Shown: positions 35,472-45,954, counted from the stretch's first letter. The stretch: 64,000 nt of DNA from Rubrivivax albus (GCF_004016515.1 NZ_SACT01000006.1:237159-301158), one strand, 5' to 3'. A program made the numbers and translations. Notes: generated from the sequence alone by a model not told the origin.

Positions 35472-36071
35472 ATGCTCCATTCAATGCCCACCGACATCGA
35501 CCGCGCCCGCACCGCCCTGACTCCCGAACGCTGGACGGAGGCCGCCACCGAGGTGCTGGTGGACCAGGGCATCGACCATGTGCGGGTGGACGTGCTGGCC
35601 AAGCAGCTGAACGTCACGCGCGGCAGCTTCTACTGGCACTTCAAGGACCGGGAGGACCTGCTGCGCGCGGTGCTGCAGGCCTGGCGGGCGCGCGCCACCG
35701 AACAGCTGACGGCGCGCCTGGAGCGCGCCCACGACGACCCGCGCGAACAGCTGCGCGACCTGCTCTCCCTGCCCTTCCGTGGCCGCAGTGCCGTGCGTGC
35801 GGCGCGCATCGAGCTGGCCATCCGCGCCTGGGCCCGCCGGGACGCCATGGCGCGGGCTTTCGTCGACGAGGCCGACGCCGCGCGCATCGGCTACATCGCG
35901 CAGGTGTTCTCGGCGTTGGGCTTCGGCATCGCGGAAGCCCGTGCGCGTGCCCAGCTGCTCTACAGCTACGAGGTGGCGGCCTCGCTGCTGGCGCCGCAGG
36001 GCGGCGAGGCGCAGCGCCAGGAACGGGCGTCGTTCATCGAACGGCTGCTGCTGCAGCCGCTGTCGGCGTAG
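35472..36071 (+). CDS. TetR/AcrR-family transcriptional regulator
   Basis: 199 residues (195 if ATG 35484 is used; neither start has a strong ribosome site). N-terminal helix-turn-helix: WTEAATEVLVDQGIDHVRVDVLAKQLNVTRGSFYWHFKDREDLL, the TetR pattern. The C-terminal helical ligand domain (about 70–190) has no diagnostic ligand motif. Divergent from the ligase-led operon and most likely its repressor, acting at the palindrome at 35375. Its 3' end overlaps the hydrolase gene by 38 bp. Confidence 0.88.
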   Translation: MLHSMPTDIDRARTALTPERWTEAATEVLVDQGIDHVRVDVLAKQLNVTRGSFYWHFKDREDLLRAVLQAWRARATEQLTARLERAHDDPREQLRDLLSLPFRGRSAVRAARIELAIRAWARRDAMARAFVDEADAARIGYIAQVFSALGFGIAEARARAQLLYSYEVAASLLAPQGGEAQRQERASFIERLLLQPLSA

Positions 36072-37059
36072 GCGCCGCGGCTTCGGCGAAGTCGTTCACC
36101 CAGTCGAGCAGGCGAAGGCCGGCCTGCTGCTCGATCGACGCGATGGGATGGTCGGCCCCGGGGACCACGGTGTAGCGCAGCGCGCCACCGCAGACCGACC
36201 ACAGGGTGCCCTTGGGCGTGGCCTGGGCCGCGCCCAGCGTGCTCATGTCGCCACAGACGACTTCGCCACGGTCGGCGTGCCGTGTCCACTCCGAGACCAG
36301 GATGGTGTCGGTCAGGCCGGCGGCCAGTTGCTCGGGCGACGGCTCCGTCACCCCGGCAGCGAAGAGGCCGAGCTTGCTGTCCCGGTCACCGATGACGACG
36401 GCGTAGGGCGCCGGTGCCAGCGGCGTGCAGGTGGCCCCATACAAGGGGTAATCCGGCGACGGCATCGGCCCGGCGATCGAGAAGAAGGCGTCGTAGGCCG
36501 GCGTGCCTTCGCACCACATCCGCGCCGTCATCGTGCCGCCGGCGGAGTGGCCGGCGACTGCCACCGAACGGGCGCCCCAGGCGCTGCGCGCATGCATCGA
36601 CAGCGCGGCCAGGAAGGCCACGTCGTCCTGGCCCGAATCGAAGACCTGGTTGCTCCAGGTCGGCAGCGTGCTGCCGGAGGGCACCTGGCCCTGCGGAAAG
36701 ATCGCGATCACGCCCAGACGCTCCAGCGTCGCCCAGTCGACGTTGCGGTCGCTGGCAGGGCGGTACTTGCGGTTGATGCCCAGATCGTAGGCGAGCTGCC
36801 AGCTGCGCCCGCCATGCGCGTGCAGGAAAACGATGGCGCGTGTGGCGCCGGCAGGGCGGTAGATGTCGACCGTGTGCGGGTGACCAGGCAGCTTCAGACC
36901 GACGGTCAGGATGTTGGCGCTGGCGGTGGTCGCGGCGGACACGGCGATGACCTGCCGGCCTGCAGTCGCTGCCGTGGCGGTGGCCGGCAGGCCGGACGTG
37001 ACCAGGAGGGCGGCCGCGCAGCACAGGCGCGGCCAGAGGCGGAGAGAAGACTGGAACAT
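36034..37059 (-). CDS. Secreted alpha/beta hydrolase, PHB-depolymerase-like
   Basis: 341 residues with a signal peptide (to about residue 30, ending TATAA). Alpha/beta-hydrolase features: AIVFLHAHGG (oxyanion region), nucleophile in GHSAGGTMTARMW, and the probable catalytic His in VPGADHPIAS. It resembles LpqC/polyhydroxybutyrate-depolymerase-type esterases. Substrate not determined. Its stop region overlaps the convergent TetR gene. The 230 bp upstream (37060–37291) show no gene, only GC-rich inverted repeats. Confidence 0.78.
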   Translation of the reverse strand: MFQSSLRLWPRLCCAAALLVTSGLPATATAATAGRQVIAVSAATTASANILTVGLKLPGHPHTVDIYRPAGATRAIVFLHAHGGRSWQLAYDLGINRKYRPASDRNVDWATLERLGVIAIFPQGQVPSGSTLPTWSNQVFDSGQDDVAFLAALSMHARSAWGARSVAVAGHSAGGTMTARMWCEGTPAYDAFFSIAGPMPSPDYPLYGATCTPLAPAPYAVVIGDRDSKLGLFAAGVTEPSPEQLAAGLTDTILVSEWTRHADRGEVVCGDMSTLGAAQATPKGTLWSVCGGALRYTVVPGADHPIASIEQQAGLRLLDWVNDFAEAAAPTPTAAAAAAVR

Positions 37060-37291
37060 GGACGCGGCGATCCGGGCAGGCGCCGGCCCGGGATGGGCCG
37101 ATCACGCCAGGAGATCGGCCACCGGGCGGCGCACTGCTGACCTCAAGCGTGAGCGGTGTGTGCCAGATGAAAGCAGTCGCAAGCCGGCATCAACCGGCGC
37201 CGCCGGGCACAGCCCGGCGCACCACGTGGCAACGGCCGGCGTACGCGAGCTGCCCCGGCGCGGGCACGCCTCGCCGCCGGCAGACGACGGG

Positions 37292-38008
37292 CTACTCGCC
37301 CAGGTAGGCGGCGCGCACCTTCGGGTCGTTCAGCAGCGCCTTCGCGTCGCCGCTCATCGTGACCTCGCCCGAGTCCATCACGTAGCCGCGGTTGGCCAGG
37401 GCCAGCGCGCGGCTGGCGTTCTGCTCCACCAGCATCACGGTGGTGCCGCGCTGGTGGATGTCGTTGACGACCTCGAAGATCTTGTCGACCATGATCGGCG
37501 ACAGGCCCATCGACGGCTCGTCCAGCAGCAGCACCTTAGGCCGCGCCATCAGCGCCCGGCCCATGGCCAGCATCTGCTGCTCGCCGCCGGACATCGTGCC
37601 GGCCAGCTGCTTGGCCCGCTCCTTCAGGCGCGGGAAGATCGCGAAGACCTTGTCGATGTCGGCGTCGAGCTCGCTGGTGTCGGTGCGCGTGTAGGCGCCC
37701 ATCTGCAGGTTCTCGACGATGGTCATGCGCGCGAACACGCCACGGCCTTCCGGCACCATCACCAGGCCCTGCTTGACCAGGTCCCAGGCGCCGCGGCCCC
37801 CGATGGCCTGGCCCAGGTACTCAATCTCGCCGGCGGCCACCGGCTGCACGCCGGTGATGGCCTTGAGCGTCGTCGTCTTGCCGGCGCCGTTGGCGCCGAT
37901 CAGGCTGACGAGCTCGCCCTCGCGGACCTCGAAGTCCACGCCCTTGACGGCCTGGATGCCGCCGTAGGCGACCTTCAGGCCGGTGACCTTGAGCAGCGTT
38001 GTCGTCAT
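37292..38008 (-). CDS. livF: Branched-chain amino acid ABC transporter ATPase, LivF type
   Basis: 238 residues. Walker A GANGAGKTT, signature MSGGEQQML, Walker B VLLLDEPSMGLSP, LVEQNASRAL. Partner of the LivG protein immediately upstream (4-bp ATGA overlap). Belongs to the second, standard livHMGF set of the window. ATG 38008 is preferred; an upstream in-frame start would overlap livG more. Confidence 0.92.
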   Translation of the reverse strand: MTTTLLKVTGLKVAYGGIQAVKGVDFEVREGELVSLIGANGAGKTTTLKAITGVQPVAAGEIEYLGQAIGGRGAWDLVKQGLVMVPEGRGVFARMTIVENLQMGAYTRTDTSELDADIDKVFAIFPRLKERAKQLAGTMSGGEQQMLAMGRALMARPKVLLLDEPSMGLSPIMVDKIFEVVNDIHQRGTTVMLVEQNASRALALANRGYVMDSGEVTMSGDAKALLNDPKVRAAYLGE

Positions 38009-38784
38009 GCCGTTGCCTTGTGTCCGGCGCCGAGGTAGGCCTCGATCACCTGTTCGTTGCGCTGCACCTCCGCCGGCGTGCCCTCGGCGATCGCCTTGCC
38101 GTAGTCGAGCACGGTCACGCGGTCGCACAGGCCCATCACCAGCTTCACGTCGTGCTCGATGAGCAGGATGGTGCGGCCGTCGTTGCGGATGCGGTCGATC
38201 AGTTCGCGCAGCACCACCTTCTCGGTGGCGTTCATGCCCGCGGCGGGTTCGTCCAGCGCGATCAGCTTGGGGTCGGTGGCCAGCGCGCGGGCGATCTCCA
38301 GGCGGCGCTGGTCACCGTAGCTCAGCGTGCGCGCCTTGTACTCGGCGTAGTGGCCGATGCCCACGTAGTCCAGCAGTTCCTGCGCCCGCTGCGTGATCGC
38401 GGCCTCCTCGGCCTTGAACGACGCAGTGCGGAAGATCGCGCCCACCAAGCCGGAATGCGTGCGCACGTGGCGGCCGACCATCACGTTCTCCAGCGCCGTC
38501 ATCTCGGCGAACAGGCGGATGTTCTGGAAGGTTCGCGCGATGCCCTGCTTGGCCACCTGGTGCACCGCCTCGGGCCGGTACGGCGTGCCGCCCAGTTCGA
38601 AGCTGCCGCTGTCGGGCGTGTAGAGGCCGGTGATGACGTTGAAGAACGTGGTCTTGCCGGCGCCGTTGGGGCCGATCAGGCCGTAGACCTGGCCCTTGTG
38701 GATGGTGATGCCGACGTCGGACAGGGCCTGCAGGCCGCCGAAGCGCTTGCTGACGCCCTGGACGCGAAGCACGGTGTCGCTCAT
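38005..38784 (-). CDS. livG: Branched-chain amino acid ABC transporter ATPase, LivG type
   Basis: 259 residues. Walker A GPNGAGKTT, RTFQNIRLFAEMTALENVMVG, signature LSYGDQRRLEIARAL, Walker B LIALDEPAAGMN, LLIEHDVKLVMGL. Standard LivG features. It lies 15 bp after livM. Unlike the first Liv system in this window, it is a separate protein rather than fused to the permease. Confidence 0.93.
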   Translation of the reverse strand: MSDTVLRVQGVSKRFGGLQALSDVGITIHKGQVYGLIGPNGAGKTTFFNVITGLYTPDSGSFELGGTPYRPEAVHQVAKQGIARTFQNIRLFAEMTALENVMVGRHVRTHSGLVGAIFRTASFKAEEAAITQRAQELLDYVGIGHYAEYKARTLSYGDQRRLEIARALATDPKLIALDEPAAGMNATEKVVLRELIDRIRNDGRTILLIEHDVKLVMGLCDRVTVLDYGKAIAEGTPAEVQRNEQVIEAYLGAGHKATA

Positions 38785-38799
38785 GGTCGGTCTCCGTCT

Positions 38800-39885
38800 T
38801 CAGCGGGTGGGCGTGGGCGCGGCCTTGCCGTGCTCGGGGCTCGGCCACAGGCCGCGCGGGCGCAGCAGCATGATGGTGATCATCGCGGTGGCGATCAGCA
38901 ACTGCCGCAGGATGGCGGCATCCAGGCGGCCGTCGGTCATCTGCTGCAGCGGGCCGGCCACGTAGCGCAGGATCTCCGGCAACGCGGCCAGCAGCACCGC
39001 GCCGAGGATGACGCCGGGCAGGTGGCCGATGCCGCCGAGCACCACCATGGCCACGATCATGATGCTCTCCATCAGGCTGAACGACTCCGGCGAAACGAAC
39101 CCCTGGAAGGCCGCGAACATCGCGCCCGACACGCCGCCGAAGGTGGCCCCCATGCCGAAGGCCAGCAGCTTCATGTTGCGGGTGTTGATGCCCATGGCCT
39201 TGGCCGCGATCTCGTCCTCGCGGATGGCCATCCAGGCGCGGCCGATGCGCGAGACCTCCAGCCGGTGGCAGACGACCACGCTGACCACCACCAGCACCAG
39301 GAACAGGTAGTAGTACAGCGTCACCGACGGGATCGCGAAGCCGCCGATCTCGATGCCCTTGCCGAAGTCGAAGCCGAAGATGCGCATCGAGTCGATGCGG
39401 TCCAGGCCGCGCGGACCGTTGGTGATGTTGACCGGGTGCTCCAGGTTGTTCATGAACACGCGGATGATCTCGCCGAAGCCCAACGTGACGATGGCCAGGT
39501 AGTCGCCGCGCAGCTTGAGCACCGGCGTGCCCAGCAGCACGCCGGCGATGGCGGCGAGGAAGGCCGCCAACGGCACGATGATCCAGATCGGCGTGTGCAG
39601 ACCGTTGGGCAGCATCTGCGCGATCCACGGGAAGGTCTCGAACAGGTGCGGGCTGGCCATCAGCGCGAACATGTAGGCGCCCACGGCGTAGAAGGCCACG
39701 TAACCCAGGTCCAGCAGGCCGGCGTAGCCGACCACGATGTTCAGGCCCAGCGCCAGCAGCACGTACAGCAGCGCCAGCGCCATGATGCGCACCGGGCCGG
39801 CGCCGAGCTGCTGCACGAACAGCGGCAGCGCGATCAGCGCGATGGCGGCCAGGAAGAAGACGACGAGCTTGTTGTTCTTCACCAT
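38800..39885 (-). CDS. livM: Branched-chain amino acid ABC transporter permease, LivM type
   Basis: 361 residues with about ten membrane segments. Typical LivM motifs: ALGLNIVVGYAGLLDLGYVAFYAVGAY, KLRGDYLAIVTLGFGEIIR, and the ATPase-contact loop SRIGRAWMAIREDEIAAKAMGIN. ATG 39885 has GGGGAGAG upstream, supporting it over a longer reading. Between livH and livG in order. Confidence 0.93.
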   Translation of the reverse strand: MVKNNKLVVFFLAAIALIALPLFVQQLGAGPVRIMALALLYVLLALGLNIVVGYAGLLDLGYVAFYAVGAYMFALMASPHLFETFPWIAQMLPNGLHTPIWIIVPLAAFLAAIAGVLLGTPVLKLRGDYLAIVTLGFGEIIRVFMNNLEHPVNITNGPRGLDRIDSMRIFGFDFGKGIEIGGFAIPSVTLYYYLFLVLVVVSVVVCHRLEVSRIGRAWMAIREDEIAAKAMGINTRNMKLLAFGMGATFGGVSGAMFAAFQGFVSPESFSLMESIMIVAMVVLGGIGHLPGVILGAVLLAALPEILRYVAGPLQQMTDGRLDAAILRQLLIATAMITIMLLRPRGLWPSPEHGKAAPTPTR

Positions 39886-39898
39886 GGTGCTCTCCCCA

Positions 39899-40822
39899 TC
39901 AGGCGCGGTCGGCCACACGCTCGCCCAGCAGGCCCGAGGGCCGCAGCGTGAGCACCAGGATCAGCGCCACGAAGGCGAAGATGTCGGCGTAGTGGCTGCC
40001 CAGCACGCCGCCGGTCAGCGGCCCCAGGTAGCCGGCGCCGAAGACCTCCACCAGGCCCAGCAGCAGCGCACCAACCACGGCGCCCGGCAGGTTGCCGATG
40101 CCGCCCAGCACCGCCGCCGTGAAGGCCTTCAGGCCGGGCAGGAAGCCCATGCTGTGCTGCACGGTGCCGTAGTTGGCGGCCCACATCACGCCGGCCACGG
40201 CGGCCAGCGCCGCGCCGATGACGAAGGTGGCGGAGATCACCATGTCGGGGCGAACGCCCATCAGCGCGGCCACGCGCGGGTTCTCGGCGGTGGCCCGCAT
40301 CGCGCGGCCCAGCTTGGTGCGACTGACCATGTAGCTCAGGCCGGCCAGCACGATGGCGGTGGTGGCCAGGATCAGCACCTGCGTCACGCTGATCACGGCG
40401 CCGGCGATCTCGATGGGCTCGGTGGGCAGCAGCAGCGGATACGGCTTGGGGTTGGGCTTCCAGGTGATCATCGCCAGCGTCTGCAGCATCAGGCTCATGC
40501 CCATGGCGGTGATCAGCGGCGCCAGGCGCGGGGCGTTGCGCAGCGGCCGGTAGGCCACCTTCTCGATGCTGAAGTTCAGCACCGAACAGACGACGATGGC
40601 GCACAGCGTGCCGATGAGGATCAGCAGCCAGCCAGGCATGCCGCTGGCGGCCAACACGGAGATCACGGTCCAGCTGGTCAGCGCGCCGACCATCATCACC
40701 TCGCCGTGGGCGAAGTTGATCAGGCCGATGATGCCGTACACCATCGTGTAGCCCAGGGCCACCAGGGCATACATGCTGCCGAGCACCAGCCCGTTGATGA
40801 GCTGCTGGATGAAGATGTCCAT
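39899..40822 (-). CDS. livH: Branched-chain amino acid ABC transporter permease, LivH type
   Basis: 307 residues with about eight membrane segments; typical LivH start QQLINGLVLGSMYALVALGYTMVYGIIGLINFAHGE and loop RTKLGRAMRATAENPRVAALMG. First gene of the livHMGF unit. No periplasmic binding protein gene is adjacent, so the ligand specificity must come from a binding protein encoded elsewhere. The 150 bp upstream (40823–40974) hold the likely promoter; no gene. Confidence 0.93.
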   Translation of the reverse strand: MDIFIQQLINGLVLGSMYALVALGYTMVYGIIGLINFAHGEVMMVGALTSWTVISVLAASGMPGWLLILIGTLCAIVVCSVLNFSIEKVAYRPLRNAPRLAPLITAMGMSLMLQTLAMITWKPNPKPYPLLLPTEPIEIAGAVISVTQVLILATTAIVLAGLSYMVSRTKLGRAMRATAENPRVAALMGVRPDMVISATFVIGAALAAVAGVMWAANYGTVQHSMGFLPGLKAFTAAVLGGIGNLPGAVVGALLLGLVEVFGAGYLGPLTGGVLGSHYADIFAFVALILVLTLRPSGLLGERVADRA

Positions 40823-40974
40823 TCGGGGGTCTCCGGGTTGTCGCACCTTGCGCACGGAACCCGTAGCAAGAAGCCGGCCTCGCACGGGCCGGGCGCATTG
40901 TAGGTTTGCACCGCACGGGGACTTTCGGGGAGTTTCCCGCCGCGACCCGAACAATCGTCGGCGGGCGGGCCGGA

Positions 40975-42309
40975 TCAGCCGCGGTTGTTCGCTTCGTCGT
41001 CGCGGGCGCGCAGGTCGGCCAGCTTCTCGGCGATGCGCTGCTCCAGTCCACGAGACACCGGCTGGTAGACGCGCTGCGGGGCCAGCCCCTCGGGCCAGTA
41101 GTTCTCGCCGGCGGCGTAGCCGTCGGTCTCGTCGTGGGCGTAGCGGTAGCCGGCGCCGAAGCCCAGGTCCTTCATCAGCCGCGTCGGCGCGTTGCGCAGG
41201 TGCGTCGGCACCGGGCGGGTGCCGTCCTGCTTCACGAAGGCCCGCATGGCGTTCCAGGCGGTGTAGACGGCATTCGACTTGGGGGCCACGGCCAGGTAGA
41301 CCACGGCCTGCGCCAGCGCCAGCTCGCCTTCGGGCGAGCCCAGGCGTTCGTAGACCTCGGCCGCCTGCAACGCCAGTTGCAGGCCGCGCGGGTCGGCCAG
41401 GCCGATGTCCTCGCTGGCCATGCGCAGCACACGGCGCGCCACGTAGCGCGGATCCACGCCGCCGTCGAGCATGCGCGCCAGCCAGTACAGCGCGGCGTCG
41501 GGGTCGCTGCCGCGAACGCTCTTGTGCAGGGCACTGATCGCGTCGTAGAACTGGTCGCCGCCCTTGTCGTAGCGGCGCAGCATCTCGCCGAGCGCCGATT
41601 CGAGCAGCGGCTCGTCCAGCTCGGCCCGTTCACCGGCCAGCGACACCAGGTTCTCGTAGGCGTTGAGCAGCCGGCGCGCGTCGCCATCCGCGAACGCGAT
41701 CAGCCGCGTACGGGCCGCGTCCGTCAGCGGCGGCGCCTGCATCAGCGCACGCGCGCGGTCCAGCAGCAGCACCAGGTCATCGGCCTCCAGCGACTTCAGC
41801 ACATGCACGGTGGCCCGCGACAGCAGCGCCGAGTTGACCTCGAAGGACGGGTTCTCGGTGGTGGCGCCGATGAACAGGAACAGGCCGCTTTCGACGTGCG
41901 GCAGGAAGGCGTCCTGCTGGGCCTTGTTGAAGCGGTGCACCTCGTCGACGAAGACCACGGTGCGGCTGCCCTGGGCCCGCGCCAGTTCGGCGCGCTGCAC
42001 CGCGTCGCGGATCTCCTTCACGCCGGCCAGCACGGCGCTGAGCACGATGAATTGCGCGTCGCTGGCCTGGGCCACCAGGCGCGCCAGCGTGGTCTTGCCC
42101 ACGCCCGGCGGGCCCCAGAGGATCATCGAGTGCAGCCGGCCTGCGGCCAGCGCCGCGTGCAGCGGCTTGCCGGGGGCCAGCAGGTGGCGCTGGCCGATCA
42201 CGTCCGACAGCTGCGCCGGGCGCAGGCGCTCGGCCAGCGGGGCGTCGGCCGGCGCGGCGGCCGCCGGGTTGCCGGGTTCGGCCGGGTCCACGCCGAACAG
42301 GTCGTCCAC
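40975..42309 (-). CDS. rarA: Replication-associated recombination protein A (AAA+ ATPase)
   Basis: 444 residues, MgsA/RarA/WRNIP1 family, acting at stalled replication forks. Walker A GPPGVGKTTLARLVA, Walker B VVFVDEVHRFNKAQQD, sensor 1 LFIGATTENPSFEV, and the C-terminal tetramerisation domain (YWLARMLDGGVDPRYVARRVLRMASEDIGLADP). Order ftsK–lolA–rarA matches the widely conserved arrangement. It starts 6 bp after lolA. Confidence 0.94.
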   Translation of the reverse strand: MDDLFGVDPAEPGNPAAAAPADAPLAERLRPAQLSDVIGQRHLLAPGKPLHAALAAGRLHSMILWGPPGVGKTTLARLVAQASDAQFIVLSAVLAGVKEIRDAVQRAELARAQGSRTVVFVDEVHRFNKAQQDAFLPHVESGLFLFIGATTENPSFEVNSALLSRATVHVLKSLEADDLVLLLDRARALMQAPPLTDAARTRLIAFADGDARRLLNAYENLVSLAGERAELDEPLLESALGEMLRRYDKGGDQFYDAISALHKSVRGSDPDAALYWLARMLDGGVDPRYVARRVLRMASEDIGLADPRGLQLALQAAEVYERLGSPEGELALAQAVVYLAVAPKSNAVYTAWNAMRAFVKQDGTRPVPTHLRNAPTRLMKDLGFGAGYRYAHDETDGYAAGENYWPEGLAPQRVYQPVSRGLEQRIAEKLADLRARDDEANNRG

Positions 42310-42315
42310 GGGCGG

Positions 42316-42942
42316 CTACTGCTCCAGCACGTCGGCGCCAGGCGGCGGCACGAAGCGGAAGCGCTCCGGCGCCAGCACGGCGTTGGCCTTCAGACCCTGC
42401 AGCGTCAGCAGCGTGCGCTGGCCGAAGCGGTCGAGGATCTCCACCGCGGCCAGGTCGTTGCCCTTGAAGCCCACGGCCATCCACTGGAAGCCGCTGTCGG
42501 CCGCCTTCGGCGTGGCGCGCACCCAGGCCATTCCGTCGCGGTCGGGCTGCGCGGCAAGCGTGAAGTCGCGGGCCAGGTCCTCGCCGGCCAGCAGGGCGGC
42601 GGGCGTGGCGCCCAGGGCCTTGTCGACGTGGCGCACCGTGACCTGGTTCAGGTCCGGGTCGTGCATCCACAGCGTGCGTCCGTCGGAGACGATGGCCTGC
42701 GGATAGGGCTTCACGTAGTCGAAGCGGAAGCGGTCGGGCCGGGCGAACTCGAAGCGGCCGCTGGAGGTCTTGGCGCGCGTGCCGTCGGCGGGCGTGACCA
42801 CCTGCGTGAAATCGGCGCTGCCGCTGCGTGTCTGGCGGACGAACTCGCGCAGCGCATCGACAGCGTCGGCCCGCGCCGGCAATGCGGCGCAGAGCAGGGC
42901 CGATGCGAGCAGGGCCCGGCGCACGAGCGCAGGTGGCGTCAT
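42316..42942 (-). CDS. lolA: Outer-membrane lipoprotein carrier protein
   Basis: 208 residues with an N-terminal signal peptide ([20 protein letters not shown]). Periplasmic chaperone that moves lipoproteins from LolCDE to the outer membrane. Seen: [39 protein letters not shown], the LolA hallmark, and a C-terminal half with [13 protein letters not shown]. Starts overlapping the ftsK stop by 4 bp. Confidence 0.92.
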   Translation of the reverse strand: MTPPALVRRALLASALLCAALPARADAVDALREFVRQTRSGSADFTQVVTPADGTRAKTSSGRFEFARPDRFRFDYVKPYPQAIVSDGRTLWMHDPDLNQVTVRHVDKALGATPAALLAGEDLARDFTLAAQPDRDGMAWVRATPKAADSGFQWMAVGFKGNDLAAVEILDRFGQRTLLTLQGLKANAVLAPERFRFVPPPGADVLEQ

Positions 42943-45236
42943 GCCCCTTCGTCCCGCTTGGGCACGATCAGTTCCCGGCTGCCGTTGGTCTGCATCGACC
43001 CGACGAGGCCGCTCTTCTCCATCTGTTCCAGCATCCGCGCGGCGCGGTTGTAGCCGATGCGCAGGTGGCGCTGCACCAGCGAGATGCTGGCCTTGCGGTG
43101 CTGCAGCACCACGGCCACGGCCTGGTCGTACATGGCATCGCTCTCGCCATCCACCGCACCGCCGCCAATGCCCTGCAGGCCGCCGTCACCCTCGCCTTCC
43201 ACGCCGCCCTCCAGGATGCCGTCGATGTAGTTCGGCTCGCCCTGGGTCTTGAGGTACTCGACGACACGGTGCACCTCGTCGTCGCTGACGAAGGCGCCGT
43301 GCACGCGCACCGGCACGCCGGTGCCCGGCGCCAGATAGAGCATGTCGCCCTGGCCCAGCAGGGCTTCGGCGCCCATCTGGTCGAGGATGGTGCGGCTGTC
43401 GATCTTGCTGCTGACCTGGAAGCTCAGGCGCGTCGGGATGTTGGCCTTGATGAGGCCGGTGATCACGTCCACGCTGGGCCGTTGCGTGGCCAGCACCAGG
43501 TGGATGCCGGCGGCGCGCGCCTTCTGCGCCAGGCGGGCGATGAGTTCCTCGATCTTCTTGCCGACGACCATCATCAGGTCGGCCAGCTCGTCGATCACGA
43601 CCACGATGTGCGGCAGGCGCTCCAGCGGCTCGGGCTCCTCCGGCGTCAGGCTGAACGGGTTGCCAATGGTCTCGCCGCGTGCCGTGGCTTCCTCGATCTT
43701 GCGGTTGTAGCCGCTGAGCTGGCGCACGCCGAGCTTGCTCATCAGCTTGTAGCGCCGCTCCATCTCGCCGACGCACCAGTTCAGCGCGTTGGCGGCCTGC
43801 TTCATGTCGGTGACCACCGGCGCCAGCAGGTGCGGGATGCCCTCGTAGACGCTCATCTCCAGCATCTTGGGGTCGATGAGGATGAGCCGCACGTCGCGTG
43901 CCTCGGCCTTGTAGAGCAGGCTGAGGATCATGGCGTTGATGCCCACCGACTTGCCCGAGCCGGTGGTGCCGGCGACCAGGCAGTGCGGCATCTTGGCCAG
44001 GTCGGCCACCACCGGGTTGCCGACGATGTCCTTGCCCAGGCCCATGGTCAGCATGGACTGCGCGTCGTTGTAGACCTGCGAGCCCAGGATCTCCGCCAGG
44101 CGGATGGTCTGCCGGCGTGCGTTGGGCAGCTCCAGCGCCATGTAATTCTTGCCCGGGATGACCTCGACGACGCGGATGCTGATCAGCGACAGGCTGCGCG
44201 CCAGGTCCTTGGCCAGGTTGACCACCTGCGAGCCCTTGACGCCGGTGGCCGGCTCGATCTCGTAGCGCGTGATCACCGGGCCGGGGCTGGCCGCGACCAC
44301 GCGCACCTCGACGCCGAAGTCCTTGAGCTTCTTCTCGATCAGCCGGCTGGTCATCTCCAGCGTCTCCGGCGTCACGCTCTCCTGGCGGCCGGGGGCGGCG
44401 TCCAGCAGGTCCACCTGAGGCAGCTTGGTGTCCGCCAGTTCGACGAACAGCGGCTTCTGCCGCTCCTTGGCCACGCGCTCGGACTTCGGCACCTCCAGCA
44501 CCGGCGGCTCGATGACGATGGGCGGGTGCTCGGGCAGGTCCAGCCGCACCTCCTCGGCCACCTGCTCGCGTTCCTTGGTCAGTTGCTCGGCGATGCGGCG
44601 GTCCTCGGCCACCTCGGCCCGTGCCTCCCGCCGCTCACGCCAGGTGTCGATCCAGGTGCCCAGCGCATCGGCGGCATGCAGCCAGGAGAACCGCAATGCC
44701 AGCGCGCTGCCCATCACCAGGGCGGCGATCCACAGCACGCCGGAACCGGCGAAGCCCAGCCAGGTCATCGACAGCGGGCCCAGCGTGTAGCCCAGCACGC
44801 CACCGGCATGGCCGGGCAAGGCGCCTTCCCAGTGGTACATGCGCGTCCATTCCAGCGCGCAGCTGGCCGCCAGCAGCAATGCGGTACCAAACCAGACGCC
44901 AGGGTGCGGCTGCACCGCTTCGTCGCCGCGCAGGTGGCGGGCGAGCGCCGACAGCCAGCTGCGCGCGGTGATCGGCAGCCACCACCAGGCCGAGAAGCCG
45001 AACAGGAAGTAGGCGATGTCGCTGGCCCAGGCGCCCAGGCGGCCGGCCACGTTATGCAGCGGCACGGCGTCGCCGGACGTGGTGAAGGCGGCGTCGGCCG
45101 CGTCATGGGTGGCCATGGCCAGCAGCGCCAGCAGCCACAGCACGGCGCCGGCGGCCAGCCAGAGCCGGCGGCGCCAGGCCACCGGGGTGCCCGGTGCCGG
45201 CGATTCGCCGCTGAGCGAACCAAGGGGAAAACTCAT
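42939..45236 (-). CDS. ftsK: DNA translocase FtsK
   Basis: 765 residues. The N-terminal membrane domain has four segments (for example [17 protein letters not shown]). The linker is short and charged. The motor domain has Walker [15 protein letters not shown] and Walker [13 protein letters not shown]. The C-terminal gamma winged helix ([26 protein letters not shown]) reads chromosome polarity sequences. It pumps chromosome termini at division and activates XerCD. ATG 45236 is chosen because it begins the protein just before the first membrane segment; a longer in-frame reading has no ribosome site. Confidence 0.95.
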   Translation of the reverse strand: MSFPLGSLSGESPAPGTPVAWRRRLWLAAGAVLWLLALLAMATHDAADAAFTTSGDAVPLHNVAGRLGAWASDIAYFLFGFSAWWWLPITARSWLSALARHLRGDEAVQPHPGVWFGTALLLAASCALEWTRMYHWEGALPGHAGGVLGYTLGPLSMTWLGFAGSGVLWIAALVMGSALALRFSWLHAADALGTWIDTWRERREARAEVAEDRRIAEQLTKEREQVAEEVRLDLPEHPPIVIEPPVLEVPKSERVAKERQKPLFVELADTKLPQVDLLDAAPGRQESVTPETLEMTSRLIEKKLKDFGVEVRVVAASPGPVITRYEIEPATGVKGSQVVNLAKDLARSLSLISIRVVEVIPGKNYMALELPNARRQTIRLAEILGSQVYNDAQSMLTMGLGKDIVGNPVVADLAKMPHCLVAGTTGSGKSVGINAMILSLLYKAEARDVRLILIDPKMLEMSVYEGIPHLLAPVVTDMKQAANALNWCVGEMERRYKLMSKLGVRQLSGYNRKIEEATARGETIGNPFSLTPEEPEPLERLPHIVVVIDELADLMMVVGKKIEELIARLAQKARAAGIHLVLATQRPSVDVITGLIKANIPTRLSFQVSSKIDSRTILDQMGAEALLGQGDMLYLAPGTGVPVRVHGAFVSDDEVHRVVEYLKTQGEPNYIDGILEGGVEGEGDGGLQGIGGGAVDGESDAMYDQAVAVVLQHRKASISLVQRHLRIGYNRAARMLEQMEKSGLVGSMQTNGSRELIVPKRDEGA

Positions 45237-45282
45237 GCGCGGGATTGTGGCCGAAGCCGCCCGCATGCCGCAGCCGCGGCCG

Positions 45283-45954
45283 TCACTCGTTCTGCAGGCG
45301 TTCCTTGATGACCACGAAGCCGTTCTCCTGCGTCTCGATGACGCCGCGCTCCTCGAGGTCCTTCATCACGCGGCTGACCATTTCGCGCGAGGCGCCCACC
45401 ACCTTGGCCATGTCCTGGCGGCTGACCTTGTGGCGGATGATCTGCACGCCTTCGGCGTCGGTCTCGGCCATGTCCAGCAGCGTGCGGGCGACGCGGCCGT
45501 AGACGTCCAGCAGTGCCAGGCTCTCGATCTGGCGGTCGGCGTTGCGCAGCCGGCGCACCAGGCCGCGCAGGATGGCGTAGGACAGGCTGGAATGTTCCGG
45601 CAGGCAGCGCTGGAAGTCGGCGCGCTGCAGCACCAGCATGTCGGTCTGGATCTCGGCGCGCACGGTGGCACTGTGCGGCTCGTTGTCGATGAGGCTCATC
45701 TCGCCGACGTAGTCACCGGATTCCAGCACCGCCAGGATGACCTCGCGGCCCCGCGAATCGGAGGTCAGCACCCGCGCCCGGCCGTTGAGCAGGATGAACA
45801 GCGCATTGCTCTTGCGTCCCTGCTCCACCACCAGCTCACCGCGACGGAAGCGCCGCTTGCTGACGCTGTCGGCGATGGCCTGTGCCTGGTCGGCCGTCAG
45901 CATGGAGAACAGCGGCACGCGCCGGATCAGGTCCAGGTTGGACAACATCGACAT
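45283..45954 (-). CDS. Crp/Fnr-family transcriptional regulator
   Basis: 223 residues. N-terminal cyclic-nucleotide-binding-like beta-barrel ([59 protein letters not shown]). C-terminal wHTH with the recognition helix region [26 protein letters not shown]. No Fnr-type cysteine cluster, so it is more like Crp/Vfr-type. Start ATG 45954 follows GGAGG by 8 bp. It is 46 bp upstream of ftsK on the same strand, so it may lead the ftsK–lolA–rarA transcript; divergent from trxB. Confidence 0.88.
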   Translation of the reverse strand: MSMLSNLDLIRRVPLFSMLTADQAQAIADSVSKRRFRRGELVVEQGRKSNALFILLNGRARVLTSDSRGREVILAVLESGDYVGEMSLIDNEPHSATVRAEIQTDMLVLQRADFQRCLPEHSSLSYAILRGLVRRLRNADRQIESLALLDVYGRVARTLLDMAETDAEGVQIIRHKVSRQDMAKVVGASREMVSRVMKDLEERGVIETQENGFVVIKERLQNE

